52,422 bases of DNA from Chalciporus piperatus (taxonomy: Eukaryota > Basidiomycota > Agaricomycetes > Boletales > Boletaceae). The stretch lies in the NCBI GenBank assembly GCA_038093975.1, contig JBBPTG010000154.1:1-52422 (forward strand). The letters run 5' to 3'. Below are positions 1-11,479 of this stretch, one piece after another. The notes beneath the pieces were generated by a model. That model did not search any database. It was not told where the DNA came from and saw nothing but the letters and a program-made list of their open reading frames with translations. Position numbers and translations under genes: made by a program. The first letter of the stretch is position 1, and each line of letters starts with the position of its first letter.

Positions 1-98
1 CGGGTCCTTATATACGACGAGTAGACGTGATGAGTAAGATAAGACCTCGTAAGCTGACAGCTAAGACTCGGGCGGCCGCGTGACTCCCAACCGTTACA
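1..98 (-). repeat. Partial 3' LTR of a Ty3 element (element E)
   Basis: Read on the minus strand the LTR would begin TGTAACGGTTGGG at position 98, directly after a purine tract (99-109). This is the same layout as the 3' LTRs of the other minus-strand elements in the window. A TATA-like TATATAAGG lies at about 8-16. The rest of the LTR is outside the window, so the family is unassigned. The call rests on TG start, purine tract and TATA only. Confidence 0.55.
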
Positions 99-128
99 TC
101 CCCCCCTCCAGCGAGCTCCCTAGCTCGC

Positions 129-333
129 TCAGTTGATAGCGATATCGATGTCTCCTGTTCCTCCATTTTGGGCCAGTCCTTCCGTGCCGAAGTCGACGAG
201 CTCGAACGATCCGACATCAACGGCGTCATCTGTGCCGGTAGCTGGGGCGTCGTGGCCAACAGTACTCTCGGTCGTGTCTAATCCGAGATCTTCGGCTGTG
301 ACCAGCGGCGCCTCTTCGATGAAGGAATCACCA
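129..333 (-). pseudogene. C-terminal fragment of a Ty3 element E ORF
   Basis: An open frame of about 67 codons enters from the Plavaka terminal repeat at 334 and stops at 129-131, about 20 nt before the purine tract and LTR. The peptide is acidic and rich in Asp, Glu, Thr and Gly, ending in GDIDIAIN, with no recognisable domain. Its position just before the 3' LTR matches the end of pol or an extra 3' ORF. The upstream part of this ORF is missing because the Plavaka element begins exactly here. Function is unknown. Confidence 0.4.
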
Positions 334-372
334 CATCAGGAAAATCGTGTAGTCCTTATCTAAGCTTATTCA
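334..372 (+). repeat. Left terminal inverted repeat of Plavaka element
   Basis: Matches the reverse complement of 7712-7750 with only a few mismatches; the shared core is CATCAGGAAAATCGTGTA followed by TCCTTAT and TAAGCTTATT. Confidence 0.8.
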
Positions 373-840
373 TACTTTTTGCTTCATCTAAGTTTAAATT
401 AAGCATACCGCCGAAAAAGCAAACCAAGTACCATACAAGCTAGGTCTGTGTCTTATTTCTCCTTAATCACACTTGTGTGGTCCCTCACGAGCATGCAGAA
501 AATGAAACAAAGGCGAGACTAATATTACTACCACGCCTGTATATACAAGTGGAAAAAGAGTATTAAGTGAGTATCGCAAGCGGGAGAAAAAAAATCGGGC
601 GATACATGACCAGGGTAGAGCAAAACAGGCAGACACGCAAGAGCGACATGGGAGTAAGGGGGGAGACCGGAAAGCTTAGCTAATGCATGGATAAAATAAG
701 GTGGGGGTGAGCGTGAACCAGAACAGGGCAGAATGATGGTTATAAGACTGGGAAGAAGTGGAGGAGACAGGAAAGCTCGGCGTATGAATAGAAAGAGAGG
801 TGACGGGGTGACGGGCGAGCTTGCTCGACGGAGAACAATT
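373..840. other. Left subterminal region of Plavaka element, no gene seen
   Basis: Non-coding by inspection. It lies between the left terminal repeat and the 3' end of the partner gene and probably holds that gene's 3' UTR and transposase-binding subterminal sequence. The frames open here are reverse-frame noise with no domain. Confidence 0.5.
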
Positions 841-3401
841 CTATGACAGACGATTAGTATGAACAACAATATAAAAAATAATCTTACAGAGATCTGCGCG
901 GGGATTTCGTGAGCCAATCCCGCTGGAGCTGCCGCTCGCTTCACCAACACCGCTCCCACTCCTCGCAGTCTTGTGGGCACGCGCTGCCGCAAATGTCGCC
1001 TGTACAAAATCTTCTCCCCGGCTCTGAATTGATTCCTTATAACCCTCGGTGTCAGAATTCCAATTGGCAGATGAGAACTGAAAGGGTGCCGAAGTTTCCC
1101 GTCCTGTTTGCTTGTTAAGAACTTTCGGGAGCTTGATTTTCATCTTCTTGTCTGGACTGCCAGCCATTTCTAGTAAGACCTGCTCGACGTCGATGGTCCC
1201 ATTGGCAATAAACAGCACCGCTCGCTCCAACTATCAATCAATAGATTGGTGAGAAGTGGACAAAAAAGCAAATGTCAAGCCTACCGCAGCCGATGCCATA
1301 GCGATGAGACCTGCACCATTCTTGCCGGCGGCCATAGCTCGTGTATCCCACCCAGGAACGGTGACAAAGGATGTGATATCACTTAGGTGGGTGGTTGCAA
1401 TTAGTTCAATAAGGAATGATGAACGATACATCCCCTCTGGCTCTAGTAGATCGGGATCCTCTCGTAAGAAACGATACCCAGCGATAAGCTCGCGCGCCAC
1501 GGAAAGAATGTCGGTGTCGTCGTCGAGCTTTGAGAAGAAATCAATCATCATAGCGAGAGCGGTGGAGCCAAGGCCGCTGCGCCACTCGCTGAGCCGTTGA
1601 TGCGTCTACAGGTGTCAGCACATGATGAAATGAAAAAGAGCTGGCTATGATGCTTACCACAGTGAAAACCGAGCCTGTATTAGTGACACGATATTTAACG
1701 TCTGGGTAAACAACGTCAAAAATGCGCTGCAAGGCTGTTGCAAGCTGCTCATCAGGGACATTCCATGGGTTCGTTTGGACGCTGCACCATAGAGTTGCAG
1801 TGGAGATGAACGACTTGGACCAGCGGTGATCAGTTGGTACCGGAAGATCTTTGTTGCCATACTGCTTCTTCACGACATCGATTATGTAGCCATCTGGATC
1901 ACGGGGACGGTCCTGAGATTCTCCCGTGCCAGTAGGGTTAGTGGTGCTGGGAGCGACCATGACTGAAGGGGCTTGTGCGGGCGGACCAGTCGAGGAATCT
2001 TCTTCGGATTTGACCTTCTTGCGGGGAGGTGCGGTGGAGTCCTTCATCTTTATACCCACAGATGTCTAGAAGTATGTTAGATAATATTAATCTGTTGTTG
2101 TCACGCCAACTCACCGTTGATGTGGTTCGATGCATATCAGCATCAACATTCTCATTCTGTGTCGTATCCTCCACTAGGTCGTCAGGGTGAGTGCTCATGG
2201 TCTCCTCGTCACAAGCTGGACTACTCGGTTCGCTGTCGGGAACTGGTTCAGCTGCATCAAGCTTGCGTTTGAGAGTGGAGGAAATGATGCGCGGCTTGGG
2301 CTTGGGGGTGACTACTGGGGTATTATCTTCCATATCCGCTGTGATCTAGTATTTCATACTGTTAGAATTTTGTACGAGCACAGTTTAGCAGTGAACTCAC
2401 TGTGATGTTCTGCGAGGTTCTGGCAATGACACCATGCTTGATAGTTGCCAATTTCTCGGCAGTCTCTTCAACATCGTCACCAAAAATTTCGTCCAATCCA
2501 GCTTCCGAAGCTTCAGGTTGAACTTTGGTTGAAGGTGATGGAGAAATGGCCTGGACGGAACTCTGTTGACTGCTGCGGCCCAGAGATGCCTTCACGGACG
2601 GACTGGCAGACGACACCGTGAAGTTGCCACTTGCCGATTTAGTTGCTTCCGAGGCCACATTGGCAGCCCAGCTCTTGACATGACCACCAAGCGAGAATTT
2701 CTTTGTTCTGCGCTCAACAGCGAGATTGAGAAAAAATAGCACGGACTCGGTGAGTAAAAACATTTCTGATAGACGTTTCACTTACTCAGCACCTAAACAT
2801 GTCCACCGCATCATCAAATCAAAACTGCCGTCACCATCACATGGTATAGCTTACCAAGTTTGTCTTTACAATCATTGATTGCCTCTTTGAGGGACTTTGG
2901 AGGAGCCCGGTTGGTCTTCTCAGTGGCGATTAAGCCCTTTGTATCAGCAACAGGTGAGGTGGACGGCAGCTAGTTGCTCGAAAAGGTTAGTTGACTGATG
3001 AAGGCAGAGTGGACAATGCTCACCAAATCTTCTGTTTTACCAAAACTCTCATCCGCACCTTCAACACTCTTACCAGCCTTTCCCTTGCCCTTGGAGGTGG
3101 CGACGTGAGCGCGAGGACGAGGACGAGGAGGAGGCCTCGACTTCTTCGTCTTTGCGTTGTTCACTTTCGCCTCTGCCTCCATCTCCATCAAAGCTAGACG
3201 CTCGACACCTTGCTGTGCAGCTTTCTCTTGCATGGCTTTCGCTTCCATGAGGTGTTTATCGTCTGCTGCCTTTTCTGCCTTGGTACGTCTCTTCTGGACC
3301 ACACCTGTTTCAAACAGGATATTAGCAGGATGTTTATCCGAATTGCCAGGTCGAGTGCGTCGAGTAGACACAACAGCATCAACTACAGGTTCAGAATCCA
3401 T
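841..3401 (-). CDS. Plavaka-associated partner protein (7 exons, about 735 aa, unknown function)
   Basis: Inferred exons on the minus strand are 3401-3024, 2969-2855, 2765-2401, 2345-2115, 2065-1658, 1605-1285 and 1230-841. They total 2208 nt, an exact multiple of three. Introns have GT-AG ends; the second (2854-2766) is the least certain. The N-terminal third is basic and Ala/Lys/Glu-rich, with a predicted coiled coil around KAEKAADDKHLMEAKAMQ and an R-P-rich stretch. A central Ser/Thr-rich part follows. The folded C-terminal half begins near GNKDLPVPTDHRW and contains WCSVQTNPWNV, FDVVYPDVKYRV and WDTRAMAAGKNGAGLIAMASAA. From memory of basidiomycete genomes, this type of protein recurs beside Plavaka transposases, but no biochemical role is known to me. 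It is divergent from the transposase with about 200 bp between the starts. An upstream ATG at 3422 is also possible. Confidence 0.7.
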
Positions 3402-3601
3402 AGCTATGAAGAGTGGAAACAAGGCTAGAAAAGGGAGGGCAATGGCTCGCGAACAGGAAGATCAATGAATGGGTTGAAAATTGCTCCGACGGACACTAGT
3501 CTGTTGGGTCTCAATTTGTATGTTCCAAGCTCACCCTGAGCCAAAACATCGCCTAATGCGCACTCTGTCAGTGCTTAGTGTCCATTTCCGACAACACACC
3601 A
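3402..3601. promoter_or_regulatory. Divergent intergenic region between partner gene and transposase
   Basis: About 200 bp separate the two start codons of the Plavaka element, so both promoters must lie here or overlap the 5' ends. No clear TATA box was found. Co-regulation of both genes from this spacer is an inference from the geometry. Confidence 0.45.
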
Positions 3602-6600
3602 ATGCCCTCGCAAGATCCTGGCCACCAAGTGCTCCAGTACCCTTGTGGTCAGACTGGTTGCAGACGCTTTTTCAAGACTCTAAGAGGTCGGACGACACAT
3701 ATTCGATCCGCTCACCCCATTGCCACCAATTTTTCGCGGCCTCAGACTCGCCCTCAGTCACGCTCACCAAGCCCTGGACCACACCAGCAAACTCCTCCAT
3801 CACGCCAGCAAACTCCTCCCCACAGTCCTCACTTACATTCCCCGAGTCCTCCGCCTCCATCCCCTGAGATTGACGAAGATGGCTGGAATATGGAATACTT
3901 TTCCCAACCATCTCGTCAGTCTCCAGCCCCACCTGACTTTCACGACCCTCAAGAGCCACTTTATGACGCGAATGTCCGATATTTTGGCCCAGGTGATAAG
4001 TATTACCGGCACTATCATCCAAAACTTACTGGTATGTGTCAAAATAAGCTTCTACAGGTCAGCATGCTGAATGAGCTATTGCCGTGTAGCTCAACCATGC
4101 AATGAACATGGCGAGTTTCTCGCGCCTGGAACTCCGCCTCCGACAAAAGAGAACGACAACGGAAACTGGTTTCCCTATGATAGTCAGCTTCAATTCGAGA
4201 CCGCCGAGTTTCTATATTCAAAATGCCAAATGTCTGCCGCGAAAATTGATGTCCTTCTGGATCTCTGGGCAAGCTCCCTCTATCCCCACGGAGCAAGTCC
4301 CCCATTCCCTGATCACCGCCATATGCTCAAAACCATTGACTCGACCGCTGCTGGTGACGTCGGGTGGCAGTGCTTTTCTGTTCAGTATACGGGCGAAATC
4401 CCGGAGATCAACCCCCCACTATGGATGACACAAGAGTACGATGTCTGGTTCCGAGATCCTCATCAAGTAGCACACAAAATTCTTGGCAACCCCAGTTTTG
4501 CGAGCGAGCTTGATCTTCGCCCATTTGAAGAGTACTCGACTGATGACCAGATCCGACAATACAAGGACTTCATGTCCGGCGAGTGGGCGTGGGAACAGGC
4601 GGTATGTGTCAATGTGTCTCTCTGATCATATTAGACTCAAACTTGAAGCACCATAGGATATTATTTCTGAGGATGAGAACACGGCGGGCAGTACATTTGT
4701 CCCCATCATTTTGGGCAGCGATAAGACCACTGTTTCGGTTGCCACGGGCAACAATGAGTATTACCCTTTGTATATGTCAGTCGGAAATGTTCGGAACAAT
4801 GTCCGACGAGCACATCGGGATGCACTCATCTTGATTGGCTTCCTTGCCATACCCAAAAGTAAGCATTCTGAATCATTAGTAACCCTCAACCTCACATGCT
4901 AATCAGTCGATCAACTTTTTTAGCAACAAGGGAACATTCGTCGGATGTGACTTTCCGCAATTTCCGTCGCCAGCTCTTCCATAGCTCCCTAGCAACCATC
5001 CTTCAATCCCTCAAGCCTGCCATGACAACTCCAGAAGTTGTTCGTTATGCCGACGGCCACTTTCGACGTACTATCTATGGCCTAGGACCGTACATTGCAG
5101 ATTACGAGGAGCAGGTTCTCCTGACCTGTATTGTACGTGGTTGGTGTCCACGGTTAGTTCACCTGTTATTCGGAAGTAAAAATACTCATCATTTTATGAT
5201 AGATGTCAGTCTCGCCGGGATAACTTGGACGATGACACGCTCGATCGAACACGTGCATTCAATGAAGCACTCTTTGAAGAGAGCACACTAGACATAATGT
5301 GGGATGAGTACGGCGTGGTCGGAGATCTAGTTGTGCGTTTCAAACTATGTCATGAAATTTTACATCAATCTAATTACTTTGCAGCCATTTACAAATGATT
5401 TTCCTCGCGCAGATATTCACCAATTGATTGCCCCAGACATCCTGCATCAGCTCGTGAAGGGATGTTTTAAGGACCACTTAGTCGACTGGGTCACTGCATA
5501 CATAACTACGAAACACGTGAAAAGAGAAGCTAACCGCATCCTAGACGAGATTGATCGCAGGTGTGTCCATCTCCCGACAATGGCAAGTATGGTTTCATTT
5601 ATGTGATGCAGAATTGCCGTGGTCGCACCATTCACCGGCTTACGGCGTTTCCCCCAAGGACGAGGCTTTAAACAATGGACGGGCGATGATTCTAAGGCCC
5701 TGATGAAGGTATGCATCTGCTTACAGTATTCTTCTCCCTCTGTCTCATACTTCTATCAGGTTTATATTGCCGCCATCGAGAGCTTCGTGCCAGCAGACAT
5801 TGTGCGCACGTTTCGCGCATTTTTAGAGTTTTGTTATCTCGTTCGCCGGCATGTCATTTCCGAGACGGCACTTCAGGAGATCGAAGCAGCACTTCACCGT
5901 TTCCACAAGTTCCGTCAAGTATTCAAGTCAGGTGATGTTCCTGTCGTAGCAACATTTTCCCTTCCACGTCAACACTCCGCAAAACATTATCCCCGTGTTA
6001 TCCGTCTCTGGGGTGCGCCCAATGGCCTATGCTCTTCCCTCACCGAATGCAAACACATCAAAGCTGTCAAAGAACCATGGCGACGGTCGAGCAAATTCCA
6101 AGCCCTCGGTCAGATGCTACTAACGAACCAGCGGCTCGACAAGATTGCTGCTTCTCGCGTCGACTTTGATAGTCGTGGAATGCTCAGTCGAAGTTGCCTT
6201 TCAGCGGCAATCCATGCTGTTGGTATGTCCATTTTGTGTGTGCTCGCATAGGAGGATCTCAACTTTCTCTTACTCAGCCCAGTCGATGTCTACCAACCCT
6301 GAGAACAGTGAAGAAGTCAATGGCGACCAGTCCCCGGCGGACGGTTGTCCCACACAAGAAAGGGCAAGCGTTCAGGGTGATAATGATTTGGCAATGGCCG
6401 ATGACGACGAGACCGATTTATCTGTCCAAGTGAGACTCGCCCGCTCTCCCCGTAAGTCTCATCATTTAATGTACGGCCACATCTAATTATTACCTTTCAG
6501 AGTGGCGGCGCCCGCGCACGCTCTCCGCACTCGGACAGGAACTCCATATCCCCAACTTGGTCGAATTAACGCGCCATTTCCTGTTCGATCAGTGTCACCC

Positions 6601-7165
6601 GGATGATCCCCGCAATAGGTTGGACATCCCACTATCCGATTGTCCACAGTACGATGGACAGATTGCAGTCTACAACTCGGCGAGTTCGAGATTCTATGCC
6701 CCGAGCGATCTGAGCGGGACCGGAGGGATGCAAACAGAGTTCATTCGATCCACACCACTCTGGAGGAAGGAGGGGGCTCGCAAGGACTGTGTATTCATCA
6801 CCACTGACCCCAATGTGTCCGGAATGCATGCGCTGGACGTAGCGCGCGTCTTGGCATTCTTCTCATTCATGAACCGTAATGGGGAATACTTCCCTTGTGC
6901 TGTTATCCGATGGTTTGACAAGATAGGCGACTCTGCTGATGAGGACACAGGCATGTGGATGGTTCGTCCCAGCTTCCTCCCAAACAATTCACCCAATTTC
7001 GCCGTCATCCACATCGACTCCATTTATCGCGCCGCGCATTTGATACCTATATACGGTGCCGCCCCCATCTCCCGTCATGTCAAGCCTCACAATTGCTACG
7101 ATGCATTCCGTGCATTCTACGTCAACAAATATGTTGATCACCACACGTTCGAACTCGCAAGCTAG
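3602..7165 (+). CDS. Plavaka transposase, intact, 10 exons, 1025 aa
   Basis: Inferred exons are 3602-4031, 4090-4601, 4657-4858, 4924-5152, 5203-5332, 5385-5560, 5612-5708, 5760-6222, 6278-6451 and 6501-7165. They sum to 3078 nt, exactly 1026 codons, with GT-AG introns of about 50-65 nt. A C2H2 finger sits at the N-terminus (C15, C20, H33, H38), a likely DNA-binding module. The candidate DDE catalytic triad is D~336 in [11 protein letters not shown]~519 in [10 protein letters not shown] and E~688 in [11 protein letters not shown]. The stretch [19 protein letters not shown] and the C-terminal segment from [13 protein letters not shown] to DEDTGMWMV are typical of Plavaka proteins. The function is cut-and-paste transposition at the terminal repeats. 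No frameshift or stop was found, unlike the second copy at 27-29 kb. The ATG at 3602 was preferred because the upstream frame has only a GTG. Confidence 0.85.
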
Positions 7166-7711
7166 GATACTCACCCTCACCTTCCTTCGGTCTGCCGATA
7201 TGTGCCGTTCTCACACCGCCCTCTTCTTGAACTCGTGCGCACACCACTACATTCCTCTCGCACCTTCCCCACTACTTTCGTTCATGCTGCTACTCACCCG
7301 TCGTCAAGCCAACACGAGTTTCACCTAGCAAGCATGACGACCAACCTGTCCATTTCTCGGCTCCGCTTGCTTGGTACCACTCTCCTCACTGGCACTGCTT
7401 CCCCCATCTCCATTGACCTTGAACTAGCAAGTTACTGGCTCAGCCCGCCGCATCTTCATGCTCGCTCACATGTCGGCATGTCACTGTGGTTGAATTCTCA
7501 GCGGTAGGACATGTACTTGGACAAGAATGGGTATACTTACTACACTGAATGTACTGAACAACACGGGGTCCGTTGAAATTCATGTTTCTCTCATTATTTG
7601 GCCTTATAAGATTGGCATACTTTTTTTACTTGATAAAAACAGATCAAAAGTGAGCTTATTTGCCTTAGTCACCTTCAGCATGCAAAGTAACTCGAGTAGG
7701 TGCTCAAAGCT
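7166..7711. other. Right subterminal region of Plavaka element, no gene seen
   Basis: This is the 3' UTR and subterminal DNA of the transposase gene. Short open frames are present but show no domain, no splice context and biased composition. Near the right repeat the tract AAGCTTAAATAAGCTTAAAT is a short direct repeat. Confidence 0.5.
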
Positions 7712-7750
7712 TAAATAAGCTTAAATAAGGATTACACGATTTTCCTGATG
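7712..7750 (-). repeat. Right terminal inverted repeat of Plavaka element
   Basis: Its reverse complement reproduces the left end at 334-372 and finishes at CCTGATG on the plus strand. Confidence 0.8.
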
Positions 7751-7840
7751 CATTGAGTTCCTTAGTAGACAATTTGTACACTTGTGCAATGACATGGTAC
7801 AAGAAAGAAAAACATGGAGGGGTGAACTGTAACAAAAACA

Positions 7841-9734
7841 TCATGTGCGTCGTGATCTAATGGCTGTGCAAAAATCACGGTGAGCAGTCAAAAAAGCCTT
7901 CCAACCTAGCGATGTGAATGACGCAAATTCTCGCCAGTCCTTCTCATCGAGTTGTTCAACATCTCGGTTACCTGGTCGGTACTCAAGCTTTTCAAGCTTG
8001 AGCTGATCGTTTTCGCTGATTCTGTATACCTCACAAAACTCGGCCAACGATACATTGTGAGCGAGCGTGGCTGTACCAGGTGAGGCAGGTGGCAGTGCAC
8101 CAGGAGCGGCCGCGGGGGGTGGGGGATATGGGTATGGATATCCGAGTCCTGGTGGTGGCATGTATGGAATATAATGGGGGGATAATATGGATGGTAACCC
8201 GAGGATGGTGGAGCATATCCAGGAAAGTGTTGAGCATCTGGAGATTGGGTGGGGGGTCCAGTGGCTTGGGCAGAGGGTCCAACAGCTGCGGAAACAACCT
8301 TCATTCGTTTGTCTTCTGCAAAGTGAGCGGATGTTGGAGGAGCTGATAGATCAGCATTCCCCGATGCCTTCATCAAAAGAAATCAGCAGAACTCAATTTA
8401 CGGCGAGGCCAAAACAAAAACTTACGATCCCATTTGCCCACACTTTTAGACGCATTGGATTGAGCTCAAAATAGCTACCCGTTGTCGCGTTTTTCCAGAC
8501 TCGCTTGCCTTCGAATGCTGGAATCTTTCCTACTGGATATTCGTTCTCTAACGCAACCATTGCAGTACTCCGTTTTTTAGCCATCTCGTCCTTACAAGGG
8601 TTTCTGAGAATACAATACACAATATTGGTTTGTTCACACTTACGATAAGTTCCTTTGTAGTCTTCTCGTTGCGTTCTTCATCGAAGTCAAACGGGTGATC
8701 AACATGATCAGAGTGTCCAGTATCCCAATCCTACACAACAGACATTAGGGATCATTCACGATCATCGGAAACTTACATTTTCGTCCTTTGTGGGTTTGGG
8801 TAAATGTAACCATACAACTACATTTTCCGTCACCCGCTTTTTCGCGATTGCATCAATAAGCGCCTCGAAACCTGCATCATCGGCAATCTTCTTCCGTGGT
8901 GCTGCCCGAGCTTCCTTGTCGAACTTCCACTCGAACCTCGTCACAGGTAACAGTGCTTTGCGGCAGGGAAGGGTTTCAGCAACCTGGGATTGAAACTCGG
9001 CGAAAGAACGGGAAGTATCAAACTTGAAGGGTCCCTTCGTAATGGATGTGGTTGTCGTGGTCGTTTTCGCAGCCTTTCCTGATCGTTTTGGCTCGGTTGT
9101 TGTCACGGTCGACCAGACCTGTAGATAGACAGTGAATACACGTGCATTTCCGTCCTTTGATGTTTCTTTTGGCTTGGGGACCAAGTTTCGGCTAGTCTTC
9201 TTCAATGGTAACTTGATCGGAGGGGGCGTGTCGGATAGGTCATCGTCGAAATCATCGTTCATAGCTCGTTTTCGCTTGCGGCCATTGAACGACTTGGGTG
9301 TCGAATGGACAAATTCGAAAGAGTCGGACAGACCTGGATTCAAACAATCGGATGAGTCAAATGTCAAGCAGTCCATAAAATCTCACTGTGATTGCTGTTC
9401 CCACTGACGCCAACAAGCTCGATGTCCGAGTCCGAACCTCCAAGTCCAAGCTTGACTTCGAGCTTCTAGGTGTTCGAGAAGTTGAGTATATGCACCTCCA
9501 AAGTTCACTTACCTTTTCCTCAGCTCCACCCGTGATGACCGGGGACTGTGGCAGCTCCCGAGATCGGCCGGGAGCACTTTCGTTCGAAGCCTGAGTCGTC
9601 TTGGCAGCATGGGTACTAGTAGGGCCATGTGCATCATTTTGTCTCCTACCAAGAGCAGGTAGCTTAATTTTGAGTACATATGGTGCACTTCCTGTGTCAT
9701 TCAACCCAGTCGGCTGTTTCTTTTTGTTGGCCAT
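7841..9734 (-). pseudogene. Six-exon gene of unknown function with a C-terminal SAM-like helical segment; 1-nt frameshift
   Basis: Inferred exons are 9734-9513, 9465-9387, 9333-8777, 8730-8644, 8590-8426 and 8367-7841, all with GT-AG introns of about 45-60 nt. The start MANKKKQ has a good context (CACCATGG); an upstream ATG at 9782 is possible. The protein has a Lys/Ser-rich start, a middle domain (FTVYLQVWSTV, RFEWKFDKEARAAPRKKI, NVVVWLHLPK), a Pro/Tyr-rich stretch (YPYPYPPPP) and a C-terminal helical part (LAEFCEVYRISENDQLKL) that resembles a SAM domain. The last exon switches frame in a run of six Cs at about 8175-8180; one more C would make the exon sum 1638 nt, a multiple of three. It may be a real inactivation or a sequencing error. 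The layout matches the gene at 41-50 kb. Function is unknown. Confidence 0.6.
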
Positions 9735-9782
9735 GGTGTAGAGTGGTGCGTACTGTACAACCACATCTCGTTGTCGCGACAT

Positions 9783-10049
9783 TGTAGCCCTTCGACGCGG
9801 TAGTACAGAATTTCCTTTTTCAGTCACGCGCCGAAACAAAAAAAAATCCGGATTGCCATTACATTCGCAAACCGCTGTAACAACCGTCGCCGGAGGTCGC
9901 AGTGGCGGCAGGTTGTGGCGCGAACGATGGCCAGAGCACGACACTAAGGCCCAGCTCGGAAAGTTGGTCAGGTGTGGTCAGGTGTGGTTTGCCTGCCAAA
10001 CCATAGTTTGCCCAAACCAGCTAGTTTGCGAACAAACCATCCGCAAACT
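9783..10049. other. Intergenic stretch upstream of the unknown gene, nothing recognised
   Basis: This holds the likely promoter side of the 7.8-9.7 kb gene and then a stretch with short direct repeats (GGTCAGGTGTGGT twice, AAACCA words) leading into the foldback element. No coding signal was seen. Confidence 0.4.
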
Positions 10050-11195
10050 CGCACCCAGTGCACACCTCAGGCAGCACTTTTCGGCCCCAATAGAGGTCTC
10101 ACAGACCCATTTTCCTTGTAGGGAACAATGGGTCTCTTAGACCCCCACTCTTTGGAGGCTCTTGCCAGGAATTTCACTCGGGGCCTCCCGCGGGCCTCTC
10201 GCGAGCCTCGCATGAGCCTGCACCAGCACAGCCACACCGCATTTTTTTCAGTCCTGGCACTATGTATAGCTAGGTATGTTTTTCTTCATTTCTTCATATG
10301 TTTTGTGCGATGCATCGATGCTTACATAATCGCTTAGATTGCTCGTTCTCGCGCGCCGCCGGCACTTCCAGAACGCCTACAACATGTCCATTTTGGGACA
10401 CATAGTTTCAACATACCCTCCCCTCACTTTTCTGCTCAACCATTCGCTTCCCTGCCCTCAGGGATTGTTCCAATTTATCATCCCAGTACTGTACAGTGTT
10501 AGTTGGCATTTCCAACCGCTTTACTTGTAATCTTAGACTGTATATAGGTAGATATCTACAAATGTCAGAAAACCAAAAATGTGTTCGCATTTTTGATTGG
10601 CTGGGTAAATATGTTATAAGACTTGATCCCTAAGTAGTGGGTATGTATTGGAACAATATCCTAGCAGCTCAGATAGCAGGGATCTGTCCCTGTGGTGTAG
10701 GAGTAGATTGCCCTCCTGCCCCTGAATTACAAAAAAGCGGTTCGCATTTTTGATCAGCCAGGTAGACATGCTTTTAAAATTGATACATAGGTATGTCATA
10801 CATATATCTACAGGATAACAGAAGCTCAGACACCAGGGGACTTCCCCTGGGATGCAGGAACAGATATGATGTACACCCCTATATACTCTGAAGCGGTCAA
10901 TCCACTGATCTATACATCAGGGCAACTATCTAGGAACCTAGAATACATACATTACACTAGATCCCCAAATTTGCGAGAGGCTAGCTTCAGGATTGAGTGC
11001 AGGAGAAAGCAAATGTCATACAAAAAGCGTGAGAAAGTGAGCAGAAACTCAGGGGACTTGCAAAAACATACCAGGAACACAACAATGTGGAGCTCAGGGT
11101 GTGATAGGAAAAGAGGGACAGTCAATGGGTATCATTAGGAACGATTCTAGCTACTGTGCCTACTGCATACACCTAGCATTCTGTGGGATCTCAGT
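10050..11195 (+). repeat. Left arm of the foldback element
   Basis: Inverted copy of 11480-12745. The inner edge is near GCATTCTGTG at about 11190; the outer edge is less sharp. Confidence 0.65.
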
Positions 11196-11479
11196 AAATC
11201 TCCTATAACCCACTGAAGTAACTCAATTAAAGCACTACTAACTTAGGCCTCAAGCTAGTGATGTTATGGAGCGATTAGCAAACCCCTGAGTCCATGCATA
11301 TGTGTGGTCCGGTGTCCTGCTTTGTCATCGTATATTTACCGTTTCTCGCATGTTTCTCCTTTTTCCCTAGCGTCACGCTTGTCTTATCTAGTGTCCAACG
11401 CGAGTTTGTGCTGCGGTTTCTGGTGACGTGACAAGTGAACTGTTGGGAACTTGAATGCAATGTTCGCTTTTTGAGCATC

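Larger units (their letters stand above)
334..7750. mobile_element. Complete Plavaka-like (CACTA-related) DNA transposon
   Basis: Terminal inverted repeats starting CATCAGGAAAATCGTGTA bound a 7.4-kb unit that carries two divergent multi-exon genes: an intact transposase (3602-7165, plus) and a partner gene (841-3401, minus). All introns can be placed and both predicted reading frames stay open, so the element may be autonomous. A target-site duplication is not clear: a 2-bp CA, or AT if the ends are trimmed by 3 bp, is compatible but weak. The left end interrupts an ORF of Ty3 element E. Plavaka elements are known basidiomycete cut-and-paste transposons; autonomy is an inference from ORF integrity. 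Confidence 0.75.

Noticed and set aside
528..1007. 159-codon minus-strand frame
   Set aside because: It overlaps the last exon of the partner gene in another frame and continues into non-coding subterminal DNA.
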